A stretch of DNA of 7,453 nucleotides, taken from contig JAITKW010000053.1 in assembly GCA_031278275.1 (NCBI GenBank), positions 1 to 7,453 on the forward strand. Reading direction: 5' to 3'. This stretch comes from Candidatus Nomurabacteria bacterium (lineage in GTDB: Bacteria > Patescibacteriota > Saccharimonadia > Saccharimonadales > Saccharimonadaceae). Under the pieces are notes generated by a model. That model saw only the letters and a list, made by a program, of their open reading frames with translations. It did not search any database and was not told where the DNA came from. Both the position numbers and the translations under genes were made by a program. Below, in pieces: positions 1-6,494 of the stretch. Position 1 is the stretch's first letter, and each line of letters begins with the position of its first letter.

Positions 1-152
1 AGAGAAGAATGAATGGAGCGGATACGATTAACTTTGCGGAGATACAAGTTACGGGCATATTCGCCCGACCCCTGAAGTTCACCGACTATTTCGGCGATTT
101 TTGCCACCAAGTCCAGCGATCTTGGCGTTACTGTAAAAATCGGTGTTTCCAT
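1..152 (-). CDS. Fic family protein, N-terminal part (gene runs off the left edge)
   Basis: Only the first 50 or so codons are present, read leftward from ATG at 152-150. The peptide starts METPIFTVTPRSLDLVAKIA and continues to a segment with NRIRSIHSSL at the window edge. This resembles the N-terminal helical region of stand-alone Fic proteins, where an N-R-I-R-(T/S)-I segment leads into the inhibitory helix (S/T)xxxE(G/N). The catalytic HPFxxGNG motif would lie beyond the window. Fic enzymes usually transfer AMP from ATP to hydroxyl groups on target proteins, and many regulate themselves through that helix. The start is supported by a TATAAT element seven bases upstream and by the absence of any Shine-Dalgarno. 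It is divergent from the Bce cluster, so a functional link is not implied. The family call rests on a short fragment. Confidence 0.72.
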   Translation of the reverse strand, partial: METPIFTVTPRSLDLVAKIAEIVGELQGSGEYARNLYLRKVNRIRSIHSS

Positions 153-159
153 ATTCTTA

Positions 160-168
160 ATTATAACA
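160..168 (-). promoter_or_regulatory. Extended -10 promoter of the Fic gene (leaderless)
   Basis: Read on the minus strand this is TGTTATAAT, a consensus extended -10 (TGn plus TATAAT). It ends seven bases before the ATG at 152, so the predicted transcription start falls on or next to the start codon. No good -35 exists at 16-18 bases spacing, which the TG extension can offset. Confidence 0.6.
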
Positions 169-240
169 CATCCCAAGCGTTTTCTGTAAATATTTCGGTA
201 GTTTTATCGGTATATGCAACGGACATTAAATACATTCCCG

Positions 241-272
241 CTAATTTGTATAAAAATCTCTTACTAAATTAG
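241..272. repeat. AT-rich inverted repeat downstream of tRNA-Pro
   Basis: CTAATTT at 241-247 is the reverse complement of AAATTAG at 266-272, with an 18-base loop. It lies in the roughly 155-base gap between the tRNA and the Fic gene, where no gene is visible on either strand. It could end or process the leftward tRNA transcript, but it is AT-only apart from one G-C pair and has no T tract after it, so the role is doubtful. Confidence 0.25.
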
Positions 273-307
273 GACATATTGTGACAAAAGTTCGAATAAG
301 ACAGCGT

Positions 308-383
308 TGGTCGGGGTGATCCGACTTGAACGGACGGCCTCCGCGTCCCAAACGCGGCGCGCTACCAACTGCGCCACACCCCG
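308..383 (-). tRNA. tRNA-Pro(TGG), with encoded CCA
   Basis: Read on the minus strand it folds into a complete cloverleaf. The acceptor CGGGGTG pairs with CACCCCG over 7 bp. The D stem is GCGC/GCGC. The anticodon stem CCGCG/CGCGG closes the loop TTTGGGA with anticodon TGG, which reads proline CCN codons. The T stem GTCCG/CGGAT (one G-U pair) closes TTCAAGT. The discriminator is A, followed by a genomically encoded CCA (complement of 310-308). There is no intron. Its promoter lies upstream at 422-450, giving a leader of about 30 bases for RNase P to remove. It points away from the Bce cluster. Confidence 0.97.
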
Positions 384-421
384 ACTTATCAGACATTCAA
401 AATTGTGAACGCCACTGGAAT

Positions 422-450
422 ATGATAGCATAGCTGTTTATATGTTACAA
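422..450 (-). promoter_or_regulatory. Promoter of tRNA-Pro
   Basis: On the minus strand: -35 TTGTAA (450-445, 4 of 6 to consensus), exactly 17 bases, then TATCAT (427-422, 5 of 6) preceded by TGC, making an extended -10. The -35 overlaps the -10 of the rightward promoter for the VTT gene, so the two promoters probably compete for polymerase. Confidence 0.6.
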
Positions 451-457
451 TAACAGC
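433..457. repeat. Dyad around the VTT-gene -10 (possible operator)
   Basis: GCTGTT (433-438) and AACAGC (452-457) are perfect reverse complements spaced by 13 bases. They bracket the -10 box, with the right arm abutting the ATG. A smaller dyad, TGTTA-CAA-TAACA, sits at 443-455 inside it. A protein bound here would block both the cluster promoter and the tRNA promoter. It does not match the BceR box, so any regulator is unknown. Confidence 0.35.
443..451 (+). promoter_or_regulatory. Extended -10 promoter of the VTT-RR-HK operon (leaderless)
   Basis: TGTTACAAT is TGn plus TACAAT (5 of 6 to TATAAT). It ends six bases before the ATG at 458, placing the predicted transcript start at the start codon. 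No Shine-Dalgarno exists in the gap. The -35 at 17 bases spacing (TGATAG, 423-428) is poor. Confidence 0.6.
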
Positions 458-1279
458 ATGGAAAAAAGTACGTCAAAATGGCTAAGACAAATCTGGGTGC
501 CACTCATGGTAGTTTTGGTTTTGACGTTGCTGATTGTCCTCGCTATGACGGTTTGGCACGAGCCTATCATGTCCTTTTTTACTAGCCGCAATCAGTTCCG
601 CGATACGATTAGCCGCGCCGGCATTTTTGCTCCTCTTTTGTTCATCATCGTGCAAATCGCCCAAATTATTATCGCGCCCATACCCGGTCAAGTTGTGGGA
701 ATTATTGGTGGCATGCTATTTGGGTGGCTGGGCGTTATTTATAATATTATCGGTTCGGTGATTGGATTTTTTATTGTTTTCAAACTTTCCCGCAAGTTTG
801 GTCGGCCGCTCGCTGAAAAGATTTTTTCAAAAAAGATTTTGAAAAAATTTGATTTTGTCACAAAGCGCAAAGGCGCAATGACTTTATTTTTGATATTTTT
901 ATTACCGTTCTTCCCAGATGACATCGTGTGTTATTTAGCGGGGCTAACCGTCATACCAATCAAAAAATTACTAATGATTTCTTTGGCAGGACGATTGCCC
1001 GCTATCATTTTGAATAATTTAATCGGCGCTGGCATGAGTCGCGAGATGATTCGCCCCACCGCCGCCATCATATTTATGATAATAGCCTTGTTGGTTGTTT
1101 GTTATTATAAGCGAAAACAGCTGCACGCTTTTGTGTCCGCCGACAACCATTTGGCATATTTGAAAAAGCATTGGCCATACAAAATCTCCCATACCATCTT
1201 TTTTGGCTTGCTTTTATTATTGATATGTGCTGTAATATTCATTGTTATCATAGCAATGCCATTTCATAAATTATTTTAG
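458..1279 (+). CDS. VTT-domain (DedA/TVP38-like) membrane protein
   Basis: This 273-residue polytopic membrane protein has an N-terminal helix (about 13-33), the VTT core (about 55-195), a helix near 201-217 and a C-terminal helix near 245-266. Family-like features are the re-entrant segment around APIPGQ (73-78) and GGMLFG (84-89), LLPFFPDD (148-155) with its P and D residues, and GRLP (178-181). Some DedA-superfamily members flip undecaprenyl phosphate back across the membrane for reuse in cell-wall synthesis; whether this one does is inference. It is the first gene of the cluster, 19 bases before the response regulator, so it is probably co-transcribed with a module that responds to drugs binding lipid carriers. 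The start is chosen from the extended -10 six bases upstream and the lack of other candidates. A hydrophobic helix after the VTT core, at 245-266, is an extra compared with minimal family members. Confidence 0.87.
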   Translation: MEKSTSKWLRQIWVPLMVVLVLTLLIVLAMTVWHEPIMSFFTSRNQFRDTISRAGIFAPLLFIIVQIAQIIIAPIPGQVVGIIGGMLFGWLGVIYNIIGSVIGFFIVFKLSRKFGRPLAEKIFSKKILKKFDFVTKRKGAMTLFLIFLLPFFPDDIVCYLAGLTVIPIKKLLMISLAGRLPAIILNNLIGAGMSREMIRPTAAIIFMIIALLVVCYYKRKQLHAFVSADNHLAYLKKHWPYKISHTIFFGLLLLLICAVIFIVIIAMPFHKLF

Positions 1280-1298
1280 TAAAGGAGTGAAAGGAAAA

Positions 1299-1964
1299 AT
1301 GCAGACTATTCTAATCATAGAAGACGATACAACCATTCGCCGACAACTCAAAAGTTTATTGGAAAAATATCATTATAAAGTCGTTACGGCTGATGATTTT
1401 AGTGATGTGATAGGTTTCACTTTGATGCAACAACCTCATCTGGTAATTCTTGACCTCAACTTGCCTTTTTTTGACGGTTATCATATTTGTCGCGAGTTGC
1501 GCAAGGTCTCCAAAGTTCCAATTGTGATAGTGACTAGTCGTGACAGCGAAATGGACGAGTTGATGAGTCTAAATCTTGGCGCAGATTATTTCGTGACCAA
1601 GCCATACAACACCCAGATCTTGGTTGCCAAAATTGAAACGCTTTTGAAACGCACTTATGATTCCGGAAACTCAAATGTTATCAGTTTTAATGACCTGCTA
1701 TTGGACTTTGCTAAAGGACAAGCGGTTTATCAAAACAAGTCGGTTGAACTCACGAAAAACGAGGCGCGCGTTTTGCAACTTTTGATTGATAATGAAGGCA
1801 AAATTGTTTCACGCGATGATATTATGGACGCTTTGTGGCAAGAAGACACTTTTGTTGATGATAATACGTTGACCGTCAATGTTAATCGTTTGCGAAAAAA
1901 GCTGGAAATTATCGGCGCTGATGAATTGTTGCGTACCAGACGCGGACAAGGATATTCGTTATGA
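1299..1964 (+). CDS. bceR: OmpR/PhoB-type response regulator, BceR-like
   Basis: The 221-residue protein has a receiver domain (1-118) and an OmpR-type winged helix (about 127-221). The receiver has acidic residues E8, D9, D10, the phosphoacceptor D52 (LVILDLNLPFFDG), switch T79 and K101 (KPYN). The DNA-binding part ends in the usual RGQGYSL. It should be phosphorylated by the next gene's kinase and activate the transporter genes through the box at 3619-3636. An alternative GTG start at 1287 would add MKGK. The ATG is preferred because family members begin directly with this beta strand, and AAGGAG and AAAGGA precede it. Its stop overlaps the kinase start in ATGA, implying coupled translation. 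BceR subtype rests on context and operator; OmpR class is firm. Confidence 0.9.
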   Translation: MQTILIIEDDTTIRRQLKSLLEKYHYKVVTADDFSDVIGFTLMQQPHLVILDLNLPFFDGYHICRELRKVSKVPIVIVTSRDSEMDELMSLNLGADYFVTKPYNTQILVAKIETLLKRTYDSGNSNVISFNDLLLDFAKGQAVYQNKSVELTKNEARVLQLLIDNEGKIVSRDDIMDALWQEDTFVDDNTLTVNVNRLRKKLEIIGADELLRTRRGQGYSL

Positions 1965-2968
1965 AGTTGTGGGACTTTTTGCACGACCGTTTGGCGTTTG
2001 TCACCATCAATTTAGTGGGAGCTGGGTTTAGCGCTGTGCTTTTGTATGCTGTCAATGCCAGCTTGTATTTCGCACTTTTTATCCCCAGTATTTTCATATT
2101 CAGTGGCTGTATTGCCCTGGCGATTGATTATGTTGGCAAAAATCATTACTACAAAAGAGTGCGCAATACATTGCGGCGACTTGATGAAAAACGTTTTTTG
2201 TTGGAAGTGATTGATCGTCCTGAAACATTGGAAGGAAAGATTTGGTACGACATTTTGCGCACCACAACCAAATCCATGAATGACGCAGTGGCACGTAATG
2301 ATTTTGATTCCAAGGCGTATCGTGAGTATATTGAATTGTGGGTGCATGAAGTCAAAACGCCGTTGGCTGGGTTAAAATTGGCTTTGGAAAATAGTAAAAA
2401 TAAAGAACTTTTGGTAGAGGCGGATAGAATTGAGCGGTTGGCGGAGCGGGCTTTATATTATGCGCGGAGCGGTAGTGTTGAAGAAGATTATTTAATCCAT
2501 CGCATCAAATTATCCGACATTGTGAACACGGCATTAAAAAGTAGCGCGCGTTATTTAATCCAGCAAAAAGTCAGTATTGAAATTGGCAATTTGTCCAATA
2601 CGGCACTCGCCGATCCCAAATGGTTGGTGTTTATTTTGCGACAATTGATTGAAAACTCTGTCAAATATGGCGCGAAAAAATTGGTGTTTAGTAGCCGGCG
2701 AAAAAACAAACAAGTTTTGCTCACGTTAAACGACAATGGCGTGGGGATTCCGCCCGAAGATTTGGGGCGAGTTTTTGACAAAGGATTTACTGGAATTAAC
2801 GGCAGGCGTTTTGGTAAATCAACTGGGCTTGGCTTGTATATGTGCAAAAATCTTTGTCGCAGGTTGGGGCTGAGTCTCAGGTTGTCTTCACAGGTCAATA
2901 AAGGTACGACTGTGGAAATTACTTTTCCAATTTCCACAATTACACTTCCAACGCGAACCAAAGAGTGA
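1961..2968 (+). CDS. bceS: Intramembrane-sensing histidine kinase, BceS-like
   Basis: The 335-residue kinase begins with two membrane helices (about 12-32 and 35-57) joined by only a few outside residues, so it lacks an extracellular sensor domain. Such kinases (BceS, YxdK, GraS) rely on a partner transporter to sense peptides. The dimerisation and phosphoacceptor region has WVHEVKTPLAG with H129. The ATPase domain shows the N box QLIENSVKYG (N232), G1 box DNGVGIP (D258) and G2 box KSTGLGLYM (286-294). All catalytic motifs are intact. ATG overlaps the regulator's stop by four bases and has AAGGA eight bases upstream. It ends in TGA; the next gene is in the same frame 15 bases later but has its own promoter-like element. 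Confidence 0.9.
   Translation: MKLWDFLHDRLAFVTINLVGAGFSAVLLYAVNASLYFALFIPSIFIFSGCIALAIDYVGKNHYYKRVRNTLRRLDEKRFLLEVIDRPETLEGKIWYDILRTTTKSMNDAVARNDFDSKAYREYIELWVHEVKTPLAGLKLALENSKNKELLVEADRIERLAERALYYARSGSVEEDYLIHRIKLSDIVNTALKSSARYLIQQKVSIEIGNLSNTALADPKWLVFILRQLIENSVKYGAKKLVFSSRRKNKQVLLTLNDNGVGIPPEDLGRVFDKGFTGINGRRFGKSTGLGLYMCKNLCRRLGLSLRLSSQVNKGTTVEITFPISTITLPTRTKE
2911..2938. repeat. 10-bp perfect inverted repeat in the kinase 3' end
   Basis: TGTGGAAATT (2911-2920) and AATTTCCACA (2929-2938) are perfect reverse complements with an 8-base loop. It lies in codons for the last beta strand of the kinase, centred about 60 bases before the Pr6Pr start codon, which is a typical activator distance. 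No T tract follows, so it is not a terminator. It may be a protein-binding site, an mRNA structure, or chance. Confidence 0.35.
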
Positions 2969-2974
2969 TATTAT
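2946..2974 (+). promoter_or_regulatory. Internal promoter of the Pr6Pr gene
   Basis: Weak -35 TTCCAA (2946-2951), 17 bases, then TATTAT (2969-2974) preceded by TGA at 2966-2968, giving an extended -10. The TG extension coincides with the kinase stop codon. The -10 ends nine bases before ATG 2984, so the transcript would be leaderless or nearly so. Confidence 0.42.
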
Positions 2975-2983
2975 GTATATGTT

Positions 2984-3634
2984 ATGTATGTGAAAAATAA
3001 AAACTTGGCCACGATATTCAGATTGATTCTCGTTGCGGTTTGTTTGTACGGAGTGGTTTTGCTTTTGTCCGTGAGCGGGGGAAATACGTTGGAAACTCTT
3101 TCGTTTTACACTTTGCAAAGTAATATTGTGGTGTTGGTCTTTTTTGCATTTTTGCTCATTCGCACTTGGCAACGAAAAAGCGCTCCGCCCGCATCTATCA
3201 AGGGCGCGGTGACGGTTTGTATCACTCTCACGTTTTTGGTTTATCATTTTATGTTGCAACCATCTTTTGCGAAAAGCCCCGAACTTCAAGCTTACGTTTT
3301 TTCACCATCTAATATTATTGTTCATTACATCGTTCCACTCATGACCATCGCCGATTGGTTGCTGTTTGACAAAAAAGGCAGTCTCAAAAAACTTGACCCT
3401 GTGAAATGGTTGCTAATTCCTTTGGCGTATTTGATATTTGCCATGGTTCGCGCTGGGTTTGGCCCCATATCAATCGCAGGAAGTAGGTACCCGTACTTTT
3501 TCCTCGACATTGACAAATATGGCGTGGGGCAAGTCGCAATAAATGTGCTAGTGGTGGGTGCTGGTTTCGCTGTTTTGGGGTATGTGATTTATTTTATTGA
3601 TTTAGCCATGGCGAAAAAACTTACAAAATTGTAA
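2984..3634 (+). CDS. Pr6Pr family (FAR-17a/AIG1-like) membrane protein
   Basis: This 216-residue protein has about six membrane helices (roughly 9-30, 43-60, 74-92, 108-127, 141-158 and 180-206). Recognisable segments are FYTLQSNIVV (41-50), HYIVPLMTIADWLLFD (114-129) and the YPYFFLDID segment (169-177), all typical of Pr6Pr family bacterial membrane proteins. Their function is unknown. The related animal proteins AIG1 and ADTRP are membrane hydrolases of fatty-acid esters that use a Thr and a His. T43 and H114 here are in suitable places for that pair, but this is inference. It sits between the sensor kinase and the transporter genes, suggesting a role in membrane lipids or in the same stress response. 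There is no Shine-Dalgarno; the start follows from the -10-like element nine bases upstream. The stop codon lies inside the BceR-type box. Confidence 0.8.
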   Translation: MYVKNKNLATIFRLILVAVCLYGVVLLLSVSGGNTLETLSFYTLQSNIVVLVFFAFLLIRTWQRKSAPPASIKGAVTVCITLTFLVYHFMLQPSFAKSPELQAYVFSPSNIIVHYIVPLMTIADWLLFDKKGSLKKLDPVKWLLIPLAYLIFAMVRAGFGPISIAGSRYPYFFLDIDKYGVGQVAINVLVVGAGFAVLGYVIYFIDLAMAKKLTKL

Positions 3635-3636
3635 GT
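3619..3636. promoter_or_regulatory. BceR-type operator upstream of bceA
   Basis: ACTTACAAAATTGTAAGT is an inverted repeat with perfect 8-bp arms around two bases. Its core TTACA-AAAT-TGTAA (3621-3634) matches fully the TNACA-N4-TGTAA box described for BceR-like regulators of Firmicutes. It lies about 20 bases upstream of the -35 of bceA, a position suited to activation. It overlaps the stop codon of the Pr6Pr gene. Confidence 0.75.
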
Positions 3637-3655
3637 CTAATGCAAGAATTAACTA

Positions 3656-3684
3656 TTGTGTGCTTTTAACCGCTTGATTACAAT
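3656..3684 (+). promoter_or_regulatory. Promoter of bceA (leaderless)
   Basis: -35 TTGTGT (3656-3661, TTG conserved), 17 bases, -10 TACAAT (3679-3684, 5 of 6). Seven bases separate the -10 from ATG 3692, so the transcript is predicted to start at the AUG. The weak second half of the -35 suits a promoter that needs an activator bound at 3619-3636. Confidence 0.68.
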
Positions 3685-3691
3685 GTGAGAC

Positions 3692-4480
3692 ATGAGAAAA
3701 CTTAAGAAAAATGCATCGCCTATTTTGGAAGTAAAGCGTTTGGAAAAATACTATGGCAACAGAAATAATTTGACTAAGGCTTTGGCGGGCATTAGTTTTG
3801 AAGTTCATGCGGGCGAATATGTTGGCGTGATGGGCGCATCTGGTAGCGGTAAAACCACTTTGCTGAATTGTATATCCACGATTGACAACGCTACTTCTGG
3901 TCATATTTCGATTGGCGGTAAAGATATTACGAGTCTTAGTCAACGTGATTTAGCAAAGTTTCGGCGTGAACAATTGGGGTTCGTGTTTCAAGATGTTAAT
4001 TTGTTGGACACGCTCACGTCATACGAAAATATTGCTTTGGCACTCACAATTTTGAAAAAACCAGCTGATGAAATTGATAGCGAAGTGAAAAAAGTGGCAA
4101 AATTGCTGGACATTAGTCAAGTACTTGATAGATTTCCTTATCAAATATCGGGCGGGCAAAAGCAACGTGTGGCGAGCGCAAGGGCTATCATCACCAAGCC
4201 ATTGTTGGTGCTGGCGGACGAACCGACCGGTGCCTTAGATTCCAAATCTGCTCAAACACTTTTGATTAGCTTTCAACAATTAGTGGACAAACACAACACC
4301 ACGATTTTGATGGTTACGCACGATGCATTTTCCGCCAGTTATTGTAATCGCATTTTATTTATTCGTGACGGTAAACTGTTCACTCAATTAGCGCGTGGCA
4401 ACGATACGCGCAAACAATTTTTTGAAAAAATCATTGAAGTAGTCAGTTTGCTGGGAGGTAAAATTGACGACATTACTTAA
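3692..4480 (+). CDS. bceA: ABC transporter ATPase, BceA-like (MacB/LolD class)
   Basis: The 262-residue ATPase has all ABC motifs: Walker A GASGSGKTT (48-56), Q-loop Q100 in FVFQD, signature ISGGQ (152-156, I replacing L), Walker B LLVLADEP (171-178, D176/E177), D-loop ALDS (181-184) and switch H210. The C-terminal tail with VSLLGGKIDD resembles the BceA subgroup rather than MacB. It should dimerise on the inner face of the membrane and power the permease encoded next. In Bce systems ATP hydrolysis frees lipid carriers from bound peptide antibiotic (target protection). The start is supported by the promoter seven bases upstream; there is no good Shine-Dalgarno. Its 3' end overlaps bceB by 17 bases. 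Confidence 0.92.
   Translation: MRKLKKNASPILEVKRLEKYYGNRNNLTKALAGISFEVHAGEYVGVMGASGSGKTTLLNCISTIDNATSGHISIGGKDITSLSQRDLAKFRREQLGFVFQDVNLLDTLTSYENIALALTILKKPADEIDSEVKKVAKLLDISQVLDRFPYQISGGQKQRVASARAIITKPLLVLADEPTGALDSKSAQTLLISFQQLVDKHNTTILMVTHDAFSASYCNRILFIRDGKLFTQLARGNDTRKQFFEKIIEVVSLLGGKIDDIT
4453..4466 (+). promoter_or_regulatory. Shine-Dalgarno and TTG start of bceB
   Basis: GGGAGGT (4453-4459) lies four bases before TTG 4464, inside the end of bceA. The next in-frame ATG would remove the first membrane helix, so the TTG start is required. Confidence 0.8.
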
Positions 4481-6494
4481 ATTATCTTTCAAAAATGTCA
4501 GGAAAAGTTTCCGCGATTTCACGGTTTATTTTTTAACTTTGACTTTGGGCGTGAGTATTTTTTATATCTTCAATTCCATTGAAAGCCAACAATCAATTAT
4601 GGAAATTACTGACAACCAAAATGAGGCGTTGGAATCGCTGAGCCAACTCATGGCTAATTTTTCAATTTTGGTTTCTGTGATTTTGGTGTTTTTGATGATT
4701 TATATAAATCGGTATTTGATTAAACGCCGCAAAAAAGAGTTTGGTATTTATATGGTACTCGGCATGGAACGAAGTCGGATTTCACAAATCTTGGTGCTGG
4801 AAACTGTCTTCGTTGGGTTGATGGCATTAGTGGCAGGAATTACGCTTGGCGTACTTTTGTCGCAAGGCATGGCGGTAGTCACCGCTAAACTTTTGGGAGC
4901 GGGCATCGCCAACTTTCAGTTTATCTTTTCATTGATAGCTTTGGAAGAAACGATTTTCTATTTTGGTTTGACTTTTATTTTGATTATGATTTTCAATGTC
5001 GTCATGATGCGGAGCCAAAAACTAATTGATTTGATTTATGCCCCCAGACAGAACGAAAAACTCAAGGTGCCACACCTTAGTTGTTCAGTGTTAATTTTCA
5101 TAATTTCAATCGGCTGTTTGGCTTTGTCGTATGCCATAGTTCTTAGTGGCGGGATATTGACTATTTCACTAATTTGGCTGTCTGCTTTCTCTGGCATTTT
5201 GGGCACATTTTTGTTCTTTTTTTCGCTGTCTGGATTTTTCTTAAAACTAATTCAACAAATGAAATCGATTTATTTCAAAAATATGAACATGTTTATGCTC
5301 CGTCAAATAAATAGCAAAATCCACACAACCTATGTTTCCACTACTTTGGTTTGCCTGATGTTGTCCATTTCCATTTGCACGCTGTCTTCTGGCATGGGGC
5401 TTGCCAAAGCCGTAACGGCTGATATTGTGCGCAATACGCCGTATGATGCGACTTTCAGTATGAACGCGCATTATAATTATGACGATGATTCGTACAGCAG
5501 TTATCCGATTGCGGGAGTAGATTTGATAGAAGAAGCCAAAAGGCAGGGCGTGAACCTCAAAAGTTTCGCAAAAACTTATGTGCCAGTGCGCTATTATGAC
5601 GGTGGCGTACCGCCGTTTGACATCAAAAATAGTGCCGGCGGCACAATGGGTACTGAACTTTATTATATTAAATTATCTGATTACAACAGAATCTTGCAGG
5701 CACAAAATATTGAGCCCGTCACATTGACAGAAAATAGTTATGCGATTGACAGCACTACTGCCAACGACCAGTGGATTAAATTTGCCAGAGATCAAATTTC
5801 CGAAAAAACGATTTCTATCGGTGGCGAAGAACTTCACTTGAATCCATCACAAGTTTTTTCGCGTGCGTTGGAAGTTTCGGGAAATTACAGCCTTGACTTG
5901 ATTATAATTGTGTCAGATGACTTGTTGGCGGGCGCTCCGGCTAAGCGCGATTTGTTGCACATTCAGTACTTGGATAATAAATCTCGCTCCGAAGATTTGG
6001 TGGTCAAAAACTTGTCCAATATCAGCACCGAAGGAGTTGACAATAGGTTGGAAACCAAGATTTTGGTGGTTGAAAAAAACAGTTCCACGACCACGACTAT
6101 TTCTTATTTGGCGGTGTATCTTGGTGTGATTTTCTTAATTGCTTCCGCCACAGTTTTGGCAATCACGCAATTGTCTGAAGCCAGCGACAACGTCAGGCGA
6201 TATAAATTACTCCACAAAATCGGAGTTGATGAACGCTTGATTAACCGCGCCGGTTTTTCACAAGTCTTGATTTATTTCGGCGTGCCTTTAGTTTTGGCTT
6301 TGGCGCATTCAGTCGTTGGTGTAGTTGCAGCGTCCCAATTGATTAACTCTTTTCAGGGCATAGATATTTTGGGCAGCAGTTTGATAACGGCGCTAATCAT
6401 AGTATCAATTTATGGTGGATATTTCTTGATAACCTATTCGGGTAGCAAAAACGTAATCGTCCGAGAATATTCTCGGCAAGAAAAGGAGGAATAA
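4464..6494 (+). CDS. bceB: ABC transporter permease, BceB-like (FtsX-type)
   Basis: The 676-residue permease has the ten-helix plan of BceB: one helix near 18-38, FtsX-like helices near 62-84, 108-133 and 150-182, two near 205-230 and 233-260, one near 288-312, then an extracellular domain of about 230 residues (315-543), then the second FtsX set near 546-569, 598-625 and 636-658. KRRKKEFGIYMVLGM (87-101) is the cytoplasmic motif usual in this family, and LYKxG-like KLLHKIGVD (581-589) is its C-terminal counterpart. The outer domain is expected to bind the drug or drug-lipid complex and signal to the kinase. Its sequence is the most specificity-determining part and cannot be assigned to a drug from here. 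TTG start with a strong Shine-Dalgarno, translationally coupled to bceA. Confidence 0.92.
   Translation: MTTLLKLSFKNVRKSFRDFTVYFLTLTLGVSIFYIFNSIESQQSIMEITDNQNEALESLSQLMANFSILVSVILVFLMIYINRYLIKRRKKEFGIYMVLGMERSRISQILVLETVFVGLMALVAGITLGVLLSQGMAVVTAKLLGAGIANFQFIFSLIALEETIFYFGLTFILIMIFNVVMMRSQKLIDLIYAPRQNEKLKVPHLSCSVLIFIISIGCLALSYAIVLSGGILTISLIWLSAFSGILGTFLFFFSLSGFFLKLIQQMKSIYFKNMNMFMLRQINSKIHTTYVSTTLVCLMLSISICTLSSGMGLAKAVTADIVRNTPYDATFSMNAHYNYDDDSYSSYPIAGVDLIEEAKRQGVNLKSFAKTYVPVRYYDGGVPPFDIKNSAGGTMGTELYYIKLSDYNRILQAQNIEPVTLTENSYAIDSTTANDQWIKFARDQISEKTISIGGEELHLNPSQVFSRALEVSGNYSLDLIIIVSDDLLAGAPAKRDLLHIQYLDNKSRSEDLVVKNLSNISTEGVDNRLETKILVVEKNSSTTTTISYLAVYLGVIFLIASATVLAITQLSEASDNVRRYKLLHKIGVDERLINRAGFSQVLIYFGVPLVLALAHSVVGVVAASQLINSFQGIDILGSSLITALIIVSIYGGYFLITYSGSKNVIVREYSRQEKEE

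Noticed and set aside
9..272. Plus-strand open frame of 87 codons
   Set aside because: It is antisense to the Fic fragment, which gives a family-like protein, and it runs on through the AT-rich gap without domain features or a ribosome site.
1287..1298. GTG start for the response regulator
   Set aside because: It would place part of the Shine-Dalgarno inside the coding region and add four residues not usual before the first receiver strand.
5908..6129. Plus-strand 73-codon frame inside bceB, and similar antisense frames in the VTT, kinase and permease genes
   Set aside because: They are overlapped by strongly recognisable proteins in the main frame and show no domain, start signal or plausible composition.
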